From Cognatilysobacter tabacisoli (GTDB taxonomy: Bacteria > Pseudomonadota > Gammaproteobacteria > Xanthomonadales > Xanthomonadaceae): a stretch of DNA of 64,000 bases. The stretch is taken from contig NZ_KZ987400.1 in the NCBI RefSeq assembly GCF_003586305.1, positions 62,001 to 126,000 of the forward strand. Reading direction: 5' to 3'. Positions 44,762 to 53,394 of the stretch are shown here, piece after piece; position 1 is the first letter of the stretch; every line of letters starts with the position of its first letter. Both the position numbers and the translations under genes were made by a program. The notes beneath the pieces were generated by a model. The model was not told the DNA's origin. It saw nothing but the letters and a program-made list of their open reading frames with translations, and did no database searches.

Positions 44762-45558
44762 GGCGCCAGGGTCGCGTCGAGCGGCAGTCGCTCGGTGCCG
44801 GCCTCGAGCCGCCCCTTCAGCGCCAGCGGCCAGGCGATCGGCGGCGGCGCGGACTGCGCGTCGTCGGCGCGCGGCGTCAGCACGATCTCGCGCGTCTCGC
44901 CGGGCAGGATCGGCAGCGACGCCGGCTCGAACACCGCCGTGCGTCCGCGCGCGTCGACGCCGTCGACCAGCCCGAGCAGGCGGCCGTGCGCGTTGCCGCC
45001 GTTGCGTACGCGCAGTACCGGCAGCGGCCGGCCGTCGACCGTCCGCACGCGCTGCTCGAGCAGTTCGAGCCGCGGTCGCGCATCGCCGACGGTGACGTAG
45101 ACGATTACCCCGATGCGCCCGGCCACCGGCAGCGCGACGTTGCCGGGCGCCGGCTGCGGGTCGCCTTCGATCATGATCGCGAAGCGGCACTGGCCGTCGG
45201 GCGCGTCGGCCGGGACCGCGACCTCGAAGCGGTAGCGCACGCGGCCGTTGCCCGGCACGTGGATGTCGGCGGCCTCGATGCCGACCCACGGCCGGCAGCT
45301 GCCCGGCGCGAGCGCGTCAGAGAACGACGGCGCGCCGCCGGCATCGAGCGTCCAGTCCGCGGTGCGCACGGTGAAGTGCGCGCGCTGCGCGGTGACGTTG
45401 TTGATCTCGATGACGTCGCGGTAGGTCGTGCCGGCGCGCGCGGTCGCCTCGAAGCGCGGCGGCGACACCAGCGCGGCGAACTCCTGCGCGCCGGCCAGCT
45501 GCGGGCACGCACAGGCGAGCGCCGCCAGCAGGCGGACGGGGAAACGTGGGGCATTCAT
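44758..45558 (-). CDS. pilus chaperone-like periplasmic protein
   Basis: A 266-residue exported protein: signal peptide LLAALACACPQLAGAQ, then two immunoglobulin-like beta domains. The N-terminal domain begins FAALVSPPRFEATARAGTTY and DVIEINNVTAQRAHFTVRT, which has the edge strand layout of PapD-type chaperones; the second domain includes GRIGVIVYVTVGDARPRLEL and ends in a conserved ETREIVLTPRADD. Cysteines in the signal-adjacent part and at GSCRPW and GQCRF could form a disulfide. It overlaps both neighbours by ATGA/GTGA, so it is translated with the small subunit gene and the barrel gene. Likely holds the pilin-like subunits before export. Confidence 0.78.
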   Translation of the reverse strand: MNAPRFPVRLLAALACACPQLAGAQEFAALVSPPRFEATARAGTTYRDVIEINNVTAQRAHFTVRTADWTLDAGGAPSFSDALAPGSCRPWVGIEAADIHVPGNGRVRYRFEVAVPADAPDGQCRFAIMIEGDPQPAPGNVALPVAGRIGVIVYVTVGDARPRLELLEQRVRTVDGRPLPVLRVRNGGNAHGRLLGLVDGVDARGRTAVFEPASLPILPGETREIVLTPRADDAQSAPPPIAWPLALKGRLEAGTERLPLDATLAP

Positions 45559-46028
45559 TCGACGTCGATCTCGAAGTGGAACTGCAGCGACTCGGCGCGC
45601 TGCAGGCGGGTGCCGTCGATCTCCAGCCGCAGCCGCAACGTGTCCTCGAGCCGGTCGTCGACGACCGGACCGGCGAACACCAGCGCGCGCTCGCCGGCGC
45701 GGACGAGGCCCGGCTGCAGCCGGCCGCGGGTGCTCCACGACGCGCCGACCGGGCCGAACGGCTGCGCCGGCAGCACCAGGTACAGCCGCGCGCTGCGCCC
45801 GCGCCACGGCGAGAGGTCCAGCCGGGCCAGCACGGTGACCTCGCCGGACATGGTCTGCGCGCGTCCCGGCCCGGGCGCGCCGCTGTCCCAGCGCATCGGC
45901 ACCGCGCCGCCGAGCACCGTGCTCGCGCTGTCGTCGACCCGCGCGGACTGCGCGTGCGCCGATGCGACGGCCAGCAGCAGCGCCAGCGCGGGCGCAAGCA
46001 GCGTCACGCAGGCACGCGCCGCCGTCAT
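45555..46028 (-). CDS. small exported beta protein of the fibre operon
   Basis: A 157-residue protein with a signal peptide (LLAPALALLLAVASAHAQ). The mature part has predicted beta strands (SGEVTVLARLDLSPW, ARLYLVLPAQPFGPVG, RALVFAGPVVDD) and ends in an alternating strand LQFHFEIDVE, like the terminal strand of exported fibre subunits. No cysteine in the mature part. Start and stop overlap the genes on both sides by 4 bp. It may be a minor or tip subunit, or an assembly factor; no family was recognised. Confidence 0.75.
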   Translation of the reverse strand: MTAARACVTLLAPALALLLAVASAHAQSARVDDSASTVLGGAVPMRWDSGAPGPGRAQTMSGEVTVLARLDLSPWRGRSARLYLVLPAQPFGPVGASWSTRGRLQPGLVRAGERALVFAGPVVDDRLEDTLRLRLEIDGTRLQRAESLQFHFEIDVE

Positions 46029-46654
46029 GGCGCGGTCAGCGTGTAGGTGACCGTGCCGCGGTACACGCCGGCGGGCCGCACGAGCGTGTTCGCGTAGCGG
46101 AAACTGAGGCAGCTCTCGCGCCAGCTGTTGGCCGGAAACGTCGCCAGCGCCTGTGCGCCACCGGTGAACGTGCCGCCGGGAATCGGCTGGGCGCCGGTGT
46201 CGCCGATGCCGCTGCTGGTCCAGCTGATCTGCGAGAACGGAATCGGATCATTGCTGCCGCTGGTCAGTGCGGACGGCGCGGCGACCGTCAGCGACGCGCT
46301 GCCGCCCTGGCCGTTGCGGCGGTAGAACCCGCCGACGTAGATCTGCCCGGCCGCGCAGAACGCGAAGCCGTCGTAGTTGCTGATCAGCTGGCTGGCGTTG
46401 CCGCTCATCGCCAGCGCCGTGCCGCTGCCGATCTGGCCGGCCGGCACGGTGACCGACACCGTGTTGACGGTGCCGAGGGTCCCAGGCTGGCCGCCCGAGT
46501 CGAAGTTGCCGCCCGAAAACGCGCCGTCGCCGACGCGCAGGTACAGCGTGCGCGGGTTGCGCGGGGTGATGTCGACGGTGAACGCATGCGCGCAGCCGGC
46601 CCAGCCCGCGGCCAGGGCCAGCGCGATCACCAGTAGCGGGCGGGCGGTAGCCAT
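46025..46654 (-). CDS. pilin-like subunit B
   Basis: A 209-residue exported protein: signal peptide LLVIALALAAGWAGCAHA, then a beta-sandwich with TLYLRVGDGAFSGGNF, VSVTVPAGQIGSGTALAM, IPFSQISWTSSG and a final strand GVYRGTVTYTLTAP. Two cysteines (FAFCAAGQ and RESCLSFRY) could bridge. It lines up with the first gene of the operon at all these blocks, so the two are paralogous subunits. The stop overlaps the next start by ATGA; 64 bp separate it from the first pilin-like gene. Confidence 0.78.
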   Translation of the reverse strand: MATARPLLVIALALAAGWAGCAHAFTVDITPRNPRTLYLRVGDGAFSGGNFDSGGQPGTLGTVNTVSVTVPAGQIGSGTALAMSGNASQLISNYDGFAFCAAGQIYVGGFYRRNGQGGSASLTVAAPSALTSGSNDPIPFSQISWTSSGIGDTGAQPIPGGTFTGGAQALATFPANSWRESCLSFRYANTLVRPAGVYRGTVTYTLTAP

Positions 46655-46718
46655 CGCAGGACGACGCGCGCCCGTCCACCCCGCGCGGGCGGGGCGGGGG
46701 CGCGGCGTCAGGCGCCGA

Positions 46719-47327
46719 TCAGGGCAGCGACGCGGTGTAGGTGACGCGGCCGTTGTTGAGGTTCTGGCCGCCGTAGGTGCCGGCCGCCGGAATCACGGAG
46801 TTGTCGTACGCGTAGCTCCACGTCGCGGTCTGGTTGACGACGCGGTTGCTGGCGTTGACCGTCACCGAGGTCGACGCGCCGTCCACCAGCGCGGGCACCG
46901 GCAGCGCGGTGTTGCTGGTCTCCGACTTGATCTGGGTGAACGAGATCGTGTCGCCGGCGCCATTGGCCAGCGCGCCCAGCGTCGAGGACGCCAGCGTGAT
47001 GTTGCCGGCGTTGCCGATCAGGCGGGCGGTCACGCCGCTGGCGCCGTTGCCGCCGGTCGCCGCGACGTCGGTGCCGTCGCCGAGCGTCGCGCCGGGAACG
47101 GTGAAGGTCAGCAGGTCGACGGTGGCCACGTCGGTCAGCGAGGTGCCGGTACCGACCTGCAGGAACAGCACCTTCGGCACGACCACCTGGAAGTCGAGGC
47201 TGGCCTCGGCCGTCAGGGTCGGGTTGCCGTTGGTGGCGTCGATGACGACGTCGGACTCCGCGTGCGCGGCGAGCGGGAGGGCGGCGACGAGCGCGAGGGC
47301 AAGCAGGCGGGACGTGGAACGGTTCAT
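46719..47327 (-). CDS. pilin-like subunit A, first gene of the operon
   Basis: A 202-residue exported protein: signal peptide LLALALVAALPLAAHA ending at about residue 23, then a Thr/Asn/Gly-rich, cysteine-free beta-sandwich. KVLFLQVGTGTSLTDV, TFTVPGATLGDGTDVA, DTISFTQIKSETSN and the closing strand GGQNLNNGRVTYTASLP match the corresponding blocks of the second pilin-like gene. Composition suggests a major structural subunit. The ATG at 47327 is chosen since it leads directly into the signal peptide. A TAGACC-type box lies 88 bp upstream. Confidence 0.8.
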   Translation of the reverse strand: MNRSTSRLLALALVAALPLAAHAESDVVIDATNGNPTLTAEASLDFQVVVPKVLFLQVGTGTSLTDVATVDLLTFTVPGATLGDGTDVAATGGNGASGVTARLIGNAGNITLASSTLGALANGAGDTISFTQIKSETSNTALPVPALVDGASTSVTVNASNRVVNQTATWSYAYDNSVIPAAGTYGGQNLNNGRVTYTASLP

Positions 47328-47697
47328 CAGGACGGCTCCGGCAGGCAGGTGGACGGACCGGCACGCGCCGGACCCGGACCGGGGTCGCAAAAGTTATGCC
47401 AACCTCGTCACGGTTAGACCAAAGTCGCGGCCTATGGGGCTTGCGGAATCGGTCGCAAAACTGAATGGAGGCAAAAGCGGCCACCTCCTGTCGTCAAAAG
47501 GTGCCGCTCATCGGCAGGTTTGGGCACATTGGTTCAGCTGCCGTTAGGCCTCGGCCGGGGGGTCGCCCTTGGCCAGCCCCCGGCGGGGTCGGCCAAAGCT
47601 TGCGCCCGGTTCCAGACCGGGCATCGCGCGTCGGCGCGGCTTGCCCCCGCCCGCGCCGGCCCGCCAAGATGGCCGCGCGACTGGGGAGCCGCCCGCA
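47328..47697. other. 370-bp divergent intergenic region
   Basis: Promoter region for the pilin-like operon (minus) and the lipoprotein-plsB genes (plus). It holds the TAGACC box at 47415-47427, two copies of GGTCGCAAAA (47383-47392 and 47451-47460), and two hairpins on the plsB side: 47569-47596 (TTGGCC and CCCC arms with matching partners) and 47604-47622 (GCCCGGT, loop TCCAG, ACCGGGC). No ORF is convincing here. Confidence 0.5.
47415..47427. promoter_or_regulatory. TAGACC box upstream of the pilin-like operon
   Basis: TAGACCAAAGTCG differs at only three positions from TAGACCTTGGTCG upstream of acs, and lies at a similar distance (about 90 bp) from the downstream start codon. Confidence 0.4.
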
Positions 47698-48678
47698 ATG
47701 CCATCGATCCACCCACTGCGCCGCGCGACGTGCCGGGGTGCCCTGCTCGGGGCGCTCGTGCTGGTCGCGTGCACGCGCGAGCCGCCGCAGCGCGCCGCGC
47801 CGACGCCGCCGGAGCCGGCCGCGGCGGTAAGGCAGCTGGTCGACGACCTGCGCCGCCACGACTTGGTCGCCTACACGCGCCACGCCGTGCCGCCGGCGCT
47901 GCACGCCCGGCTCGAGCAGGCCTGGCGCGAGGACCGCAGCCGCTGGCCGCTGACCGAGCTGCCGCTGCACGACCGCCTGCCCGGCTTCCTCGCGGCGCTG
48001 TCGGCGCCGGGCGCCGACAAGGCGCTGCAGGCGACCTACCGCCAGCAGTTCGCCGGCGCGCACGGCGAGCTGCGCTCGGCCGCGACGACGATCAGCCTGT
48101 TCGCGGTCAAGTACGTGCGCCAGGAAGGCGACTACAGCGCCGACACGCGCGACCACTACGTCCAGATCATCGAAGCGCTCGGCCGCTGGGGCCAGCGCGC
48201 ACCGCTCGGCGACCCGCAGCGGGCGCAGGCGACGCTGCCGCAGCTGGTCGCCGCCGCCCGCACCACCGGCCTGGGCGCGCCCGGGGCGATGCGCGAGGCC
48301 GGCATGGAGGGCAGCCTCGAGCGACTCGGCCCGTTCTTCGCCCGGCTGCAGCAGGTGGCCGCCGCGTACGGGCTGGACGTCGGGGCGGCGCTGGCGAGCG
48401 TACAGGCCGAACGGGTCGCGCTGGACGGCGACCGCGCCCGGGTGCGGCTGCGCTACACGCTGGCCGGCGAGCCGATCGATGCGCACGTGCAGCTCGAGCG
48501 CCGCGACGGGGCCTGGTACCTCAGCGACATCCTGCGCCACGCCGAGGCGGCGGTCGCCCCGCCGGCCGACGCCGCGGGCACCGCCGTGGCGGGTGCGGCG
48601 GCGGGTCCTCCGGCGACGACGCCCGGCGTTCCCGCAACGAAGGCCGCGCCGGCCGAGGCGCCTGCCGCCCCGCGCTGA
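47698..48678 (+). CDS. conserved lipoprotein of unknown function
   Basis: A 326-residue lipoprotein: signal peptide with lipobox LVAC (Cys at about 24), then a mostly helical body starting AAVRQLVDDLRRHDLVAYTR, and a C-terminal beta-rich module (LDGDRARVRLRYTLAGEPID, RRDGAWYLSDILRHAE) followed by a Pro/Ala tail. The end module resembles small nuclear-transport-factor-2-like folds. GGGGAG 8 nt before the ATG is a good ribosome site. It stands 47 bp upstream of plsB on the same strand, so it is probably part of an envelope-lipid operon. The function is not known. Confidence 0.8.
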   Translation: MPSIHPLRRATCRGALLGALVLVACTREPPQRAAPTPPEPAAAVRQLVDDLRRHDLVAYTRHAVPPALHARLEQAWREDRSRWPLTELPLHDRLPGFLAALSAPGADKALQATYRQQFAGAHGELRSAATTISLFAVKYVRQEGDYSADTRDHYVQIIEALGRWGQRAPLGDPQRAQATLPQLVAAARTTGLGAPGAMREAGMEGSLERLGPFFARLQQVAAAYGLDVGAALASVQAERVALDGDRARVRLRYTLAGEPIDAHVQLERRDGAWYLSDILRHAEAAVAPPADAAGTAVAGAAAGPPATTPGVPATKAAPAEAPAAPR

Positions 48679-48725
48679 GCCCGGCCCACGCCGGGCGTCG
48701 GGGCCGAATCGGCATAATGCCGCCG

Positions 48726-51485
48726 ATGCCCAACCAGCCCCCCCTTCCCTTCCCCGGCGCCGACGCCGGCGCGGACGCCGCGGCCGACGCGCGGCGCGCG
48801 CCGCCGGCCGGAACGCCCGACGCGGCCGCCGATGGCCGCGCGGACGGTGCGCTGCACGGCCCGGCCACCGCGGCGCCGGAACCGACTGCGTTCGCGCCCG
48901 AGCCCGATCCGGCCCAGCCGGAGCTGCCCATGCCGCCGCCGGCGGCCGCCACGGCCGCGTCGCGCCCCGACCTGCGTGCCTTGCGCCGCCGCCCGTGGTG
49001 GTCGCGCGTGCTCGGCCGGATGATGGCGCCGTGGGTGTCGCTGACGATCGAGCCGGCCGACCCGGCCCAGTTCGACGACGGCAGCGGCCGCCCGGTCTGC
49101 TACGTGCTCGAGGACTACGGCCTGTCGAACGCGCTGATCCTCGAGCGCGCGTGCCGCGAGGCCGGGTTGCCGTCGCCGCTGCAGACGCTGCCGGGCGACC
49201 CGGTCGGCCGCAAGCGGGCCTACCTCGCGCTGTCGCGGCGCAACGTCAACACGCTGGCGCAGCTGCAGGCGCTGACCGCCGAGCCGCCGTCGCCGAAGAC
49301 CCATTCGGGCTCGCTGGCGCGGCTGCTCGCCGCGCACCGCGCCGATCCGGCGCTCGACGTGCAGCTGGTGCCGGTGTCGATCTTCGTCGGCCGCGCGCCG
49401 GACAAGACCAGCGGCTGGTTCTCGGTGCTGTTCTCCGAAAACTGGACCCTGGTCGGCCGCTTCCGCCGGCTGCTGGCGATCGCGCTGAACGGTCGCGACA
49501 CCCTGGTGCGGTTCTCGCCGCCGGTGTCGCTGCGCGGCGTGATCGACGAGGGCCTGCCGCCCGAGCGCACGGTGCGCAAGCTGTCGCGCGTGCTGCGCGC
49601 GCACTTCCGCCGGATCCGCGCGGCGGTGATCGGCCCGGACCTGTCGACCCGGCGGCTGCTGGTCGACCGCGTGCTCGGTTCCGAATCGGTCCGCGAAGCG
49701 ATCGTCGACCAGGCCCGCCGCGACAACAGCAAGCCGGCCGATGCGTGGAAGAAGGCGCACGCCTACGCCTACGAGCTGGCTGCCGACTACTCGCACCCGG
49801 TGGTGCGCTCGCTGAGCTTCATCCTGACGCCGGTGTGGAACCGCATCTACCGCGGCGTGCTGGTCCACCACCTCGACCGCCTCAAGCAGGACGCGCCCGG
49901 CCACGAAGTGGTCTATGTGCCGTGCCACCGCAGTCACATGGACTACCTGCTGCTGAGCTACCTGCTGTACTCGCGCGGCATCGTGCCGCCGCACATCGTC
50001 GCCGGCATCAACCTCAACCTGCCGGTGGTCGGCAGCCTGCTGCGCAAGGGCGGCGCGTTCTTCATCCGCCGCAGCATCCGCGGCAACATGCTGTATTCGG
50101 CGGTCCTGAGCGAGTACGTCGCCCAGCTCGTCGCCGGCGGCTACTCGATCGAGTACTTCATCGAGGGCGGGCGCTCGCGCACTGGCCGGCTGCTGCCGCC
50201 GAAGGGCGGCATGGTCGCGATGACGCTGCGCGCGTACCTGCGCCAGCCGACCCGGCCGGTGCTGTTCCAGCCGGTGTACATCGGCTACGAAAAGCTCATG
50301 GAGGGCAACAGCTACCTCGACGAGCTGACCGGCAAGCCCAAGGAGAAGGAATCGATCTGGCAGCTGCTATGGGGCATCCCGAAGGTGCTGCGAAGCAACT
50401 ACGGCCAGGTGGTGGTCAACTTCGGCGAGCCGATCCGCCTGACCGAGGTGCTCGCCGAGCAGGCGCCGGACTGGGACGGCCGCGCCGTGCCGGAGGAAGA
50501 GAAGCCGGCGTGGCTGGCCAACACCGTCGACGTGCTGGCCGAGCGCATCCAGGTCAACGTCAACCGCGCCGCCGACGTCAATCCGATCAACCTGCTGGCG
50601 CTGGCGCTGCTGTCGACGCCGAAGCACGCGATGGGCGAGTCCGACCTGCTCGAGCAGATCGCGCTGAGCAAGACGCTGCTGGCCGAACTGCCGTACTCCG
50701 ACCGCATCACGGTGACCCCGCACACGCCGCGCGAGATCGTCGCCCACGGCGAGGAGATCAACGTGCTGCAGCGCACGCCGCACCCGCTCGGCGACGTGCT
50801 CGGCGTGTCCGGCGACAACGCGGTGCTGCTGAGCTACTTCCGCAACAACGTGCTGCACCTGTTCACCGCGGCGTCGTGGATCGCGTGCTGCTTCCAGAAC
50901 ACCAGGCGCATGTCGCTGAACTCTGTGCTGCGCGTCGGCCGCAGCGTGTACCCGTTCCTGCAGGCCGAGCTGTTCCTGCCGTGGAGCGAGGACGAGTTCG
51001 CGCAGCGGCTCGAGCGCACCGTCGACGTGTTCGTCCGCGAGGGCCTGCTCGAGCACGTCAGCGACGACGACGGCGGCATCCTCGGGCGCAATGCCGGCCA
51101 GACCGACGAGGTGTTCCGCCTGCGCGCGATCGGCCACTCGCTGCAGCAGGCGTTCGAGCGCTATTACATCGCGATCTCGGTGCTGGTGAAGAACGGCCCG
51201 GGCACGCTGTCGTCGGGCGAACTGGAAAGCCTGTGCCAGCTCGCCGCGCAGCGGCTGTCGCTGCTGTACGCGCCGGCCGCGCCGGAGTTCTTTGACAAGA
51301 CCCTGTTCCGCGGCTTCATCCAGAAGCTGCGCGAACTCAAGCTGGTGTGGCCGGACCAGAACGGCAAGCTGGCGTTCGACCAGCGCCTCGACACGTGGGC
51401 GCGCGACGCCAAGTTCATCCTCGGCCGCGAGCTGCGCCACACGATCGAGAAGGTGAGCCCGGAAGCGGCACCGCCGGCGGCCTGA
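48726..51485 (+). CDS. plsB: glycerol-3-phosphate 1-O-acyltransferase
   Basis: A 919-residue membrane-associated enzyme that adds the first acyl chain to glycerol 3-phosphate in phospholipid synthesis. Catalytic HX4D is VPCHRSHMDYLLLSYLL; GAFFIRRSIRGN, YFIEGGRSRTGRLLPPKGG and the block VLFQPVYIGYEKLMEGNSY are the substrate-binding motifs. About 80 Pro/Ala/Asp-rich residues precede the conserved RRRPWWSRVLGRMMAPWV, making it longer than E. coli PlsB (807). An in-frame ATG at 48717 is a second start candidate; neither has a clear ribosome site, but CATAAT at 48713-48718 lies 7 nt before 48726, suggesting a leaderless start there. Confidence 0.95.
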   Translation: MPNQPPLPFPGADAGADAAADARRAPPAGTPDAAADGRADGALHGPATAAPEPTAFAPEPDPAQPELPMPPPAAATAASRPDLRALRRRPWWSRVLGRMMAPWVSLTIEPADPAQFDDGSGRPVCYVLEDYGLSNALILERACREAGLPSPLQTLPGDPVGRKRAYLALSRRNVNTLAQLQALTAEPPSPKTHSGSLARLLAAHRADPALDVQLVPVSIFVGRAPDKTSGWFSVLFSENWTLVGRFRRLLAIALNGRDTLVRFSPPVSLRGVIDEGLPPERTVRKLSRVLRAHFRRIRAAVIGPDLSTRRLLVDRVLGSESVREAIVDQARRDNSKPADAWKKAHAYAYELAADYSHPVVRSLSFILTPVWNRIYRGVLVHHLDRLKQDAPGHEVVYVPCHRSHMDYLLLSYLLYSRGIVPPHIVAGINLNLPVVGSLLRKGGAFFIRRSIRGNMLYSAVLSEYVAQLVAGGYSIEYFIEGGRSRTGRLLPPKGGMVAMTLRAYLRQPTRPVLFQPVYIGYEKLMEGNSYLDELTGKPKEKESIWQLLWGIPKVLRSNYGQVVVNFGEPIRLTEVLAEQAPDWDGRAVPEEEKPAWLANTVDVLAERIQVNVNRAADVNPINLLALALLSTPKHAMGESDLLEQIALSKTLLAELPYSDRITVTPHTPREIVAHGEEINVLQRTPHPLGDVLGVSGDNAVLLSYFRNNVLHLFTAASWIACCFQNTRRMSLNSVLRVGRSVYPFLQAELFLPWSEDEFAQRLERTVDVFVREGLLEHVSDDDGGILGRNAGQTDEVFRLRAIGHSLQQAFERYYIAISVLVKNGPGTLSSGELESLCQLAAQRLSLLYAPAAPEFFDKTLFRGFIQKLRELKLVWPDQNGKLAFDQRLDTWARDAKFILGRELRHTIEKVSPEAAPPAA

Positions 51486-51631
51486 CCGGCCGCACCCGGC
51501 CGCACGACTGGCCGGTCGACCGGGTCCGCGACCGCGCGGGCCTGGCGCCATCGCGCCCCACGCCGCCGCGCCCATTCAGGCGCGCGGCGGCAAACGCGAT
51601 ACGCTCGCCTTCGCGTCAGGGGGCGCGCCGC

Positions 51632-53110
51632 ATGACCGATCGCACCACGCCATCCGCAACGGACCGCGGCGACGACGCCGCACGCTCGCCGCGCTGCATC
51701 GCGTGGCCGGCGCTGTGCGCGCTGCTCGGCGCGAGCCTGCTCGCGATGACGGCCGCGTACGTGTCCGCCGAGCGCGGCCGCGACCGGGCGCAGGCGACGG
51801 CGACCCAGCGCGAGGCCGCGCTGCGCTTCGTCGCCGACGAGATCCTTGGCCAGGCCGATCCGTACGCCCCGCGCGCCGTCGAGCGCGACCCGAGCGTGCG
51901 CGCGGCGATCGACCGCGCCGCCGCGACCGTCGACCGCCGCGCCGAGGTCGACCCGGCCGCCGCCGCGACGATCCACGCGCTGGTCGGCGACGTCTATTTC
52001 GGCCATGACGAACACGCCGCCGCGATCGACCACTACCGCCGCGCGCTGGCGCTGTACCGGCGCGCGCGGCCGCTGCAGTCCGACGCGATGGTGCGCGTCG
52101 AAACCTCGCTGTGCGACGTGCAGCGCATCGCCGCGCGGCTGATCGAGGCGGAGGCGGCATGCACGGCGGCGCTGCGGCGCGCGCGCGAGGCCGGCACCGG
52201 CGTCGCGCTGGCGACGCTGAAGCTCGGCCAGCTGCGGGGCGAGCAGGGGCGCTACCGCCAGTCGCAGGCGCTGCTGCAGCCGCTGCTCGCCGACACCGCG
52301 CTGCTCGGCGACCGCAAGGCGCGCGGCGAGCTGCACTGGGCGCTCGGACTGGCGGCCCGCGCGCTCGGCCAGTACCCGCAGGCGCGCGCGCACTTCGAAC
52401 AGCTCGCCGCGGTCGCGCACGAGCTCGGCCCCGACAGCACCTGGATCGGCTGGGCCTACAACTCGCTCGGCAGCGTGCTGGTCGAGACCGGCGAGTACGA
52501 ACGCGCCGACGCGATGCTGGTGCGCGCGCGCAGCGCCTTCGCGCGCAGCCAAGGCCCGAACCAGATCGAGACCTACATGCCCGACGCGTGGCGCGCCGAG
52601 ATCCGGCTGCAGCGCGGGCAGTGGGACGAGGCGATCGCGATGCTGCGCGGCATCCTCGCCGGCTGGGGCGGCAAGCTCGCCGCCGACCACCCGCTGCGGC
52701 TGCGGATCGAGGCCAACCTGGCGTGGGCGCTGGCGATGGACGGGCAGCGCTCGCTGGCCGGCGACATGCTCGAGGCCACGCTGCGCGCCGAACTGCTCGA
52801 GCGCCGCGACGACCGCACCGCGGCGTACCGCACGCTGCGCTGGACCCGCACCGCGCTCGCGCTCGACCGCGTGGCCCAGGCCGACGAGCTGCTGCGCGCG
52901 TTCGACGCCGCCGCGTCGCAGCTGCCCGATCCGCACCCGCTGCGCGCCGAGGCGACGTGCCTGCGCGCACGCTGGCTGCGCGTGGCCGGCGACGGCGAAG
53001 CCGCGCGGCGCGAATCGCGCACCTGCGTGCAGCGGCTGGCGGCGTTCTATCCGCCGGGCCACCCGCTGCAGCGCGAGGCCGCGGCGCTCGGCGGCGGCGC
53101 GTCCGGCTGA
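51632..53110 (+). CDS. membrane-anchored TPR protein, kinase-less relative of PknS-type TPR region
   Basis: A 492-residue protein: one membrane segment near the N-terminus (PALCALLGASLLAMTAAYVS), then REAALRFVADEILGQADPYA and at least six TPR-like helical repeats (AIDHYRRALALYRRARPLQ, YPQARAHFEQLAAVAHELG, EYERADAMLVRARSAF). The stretch after the membrane segment is the one that follows the membrane helix in TPR-bearing Ser/Thr kinases and CadC-type regulators, but there is no kinase or DNA-binding domain on the cytoplasmic side, only about 20 residues. It may be a periplasmic adaptor or a remnant of a kinase gene. It lies 146 bp after plsB. Confidence 0.8.
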   Translation: MTDRTTPSATDRGDDAARSPRCIAWPALCALLGASLLAMTAAYVSAERGRDRAQATATQREAALRFVADEILGQADPYAPRAVERDPSVRAAIDRAAATVDRRAEVDPAAAATIHALVGDVYFGHDEHAAAIDHYRRALALYRRARPLQSDAMVRVETSLCDVQRIAARLIEAEAACTAALRRAREAGTGVALATLKLGQLRGEQGRYRQSQALLQPLLADTALLGDRKARGELHWALGLAARALGQYPQARAHFEQLAAVAHELGPDSTWIGWAYNSLGSVLVETGEYERADAMLVRARSAFARSQGPNQIETYMPDAWRAEIRLQRGQWDEAIAMLRGILAGWGGKLAADHPLRLRIEANLAWALAMDGQRSLAGDMLEATLRAELLERRDDRTAAYRTLRWTRTALALDRVAQADELLRAFDAAASQLPDPHPLRAEATCLRARWLRVAGDGEAARRESRTCVQRLAAFYPPGHPLQREAAALGGGASG

Positions 53111-53118
53111 CCCCGGCC

Positions 53119-53328
53119 TCAGGCCGGTTCGTCGGGGATCAGCGCGCTTTCCAGCCGCGAGATGCAGTCCTTCAGCAGCAGCCGGCGCTTCTTCAGGCGC
53201 TTGACCGAGAGCTCGTCGGCGTCGGCATCGCGGACCAGCCGGTCGATCGCCGCGTCGAGATCGCGATGCTCCATCCGCAGCTCGGCCAGCTTGCGCGCGA
53301 TCTGGGCGGGGTCGAGGTTCTCGATCAT
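53119..53328 (-). CDS. YdcH-family (DUF465) protein
   Basis: A 69-residue helical hairpin: IARKLAELRMEHRDLDAAID then DELSVKRLKKRRLLLKDCIS, the family's LKKRRLxLKD signature. No membrane segment or signal. Function unknown in the family. Its stop lies inside a GC-rich hairpin (CCGGCCT...AGGCCGG, 53113-53127) that may end both convergent genes. Divergent from ttcA. Confidence 0.92.
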   Translation of the reverse strand: MIENLDPAQIARKLAELRMEHRDLDAAIDRLVRDADADELSVKRLKKRRLLLKDCISRLESALIPDEPA

Positions 53329-53394
53329 CGTTCGAGCTTAACGCGCGGCCGCGGCGCCCGACACCGTGGCGCGGGCCGGTAGAATGGCCGGTCG

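Noticed and set aside
47440-47520. Possible c-di-GMP (GEMM) riboswitch, suggested by repeated GCAAAA words
   Set aside because: The conserved GEMM core (the GGCAAACC-like element and matching receptor stem) is absent.
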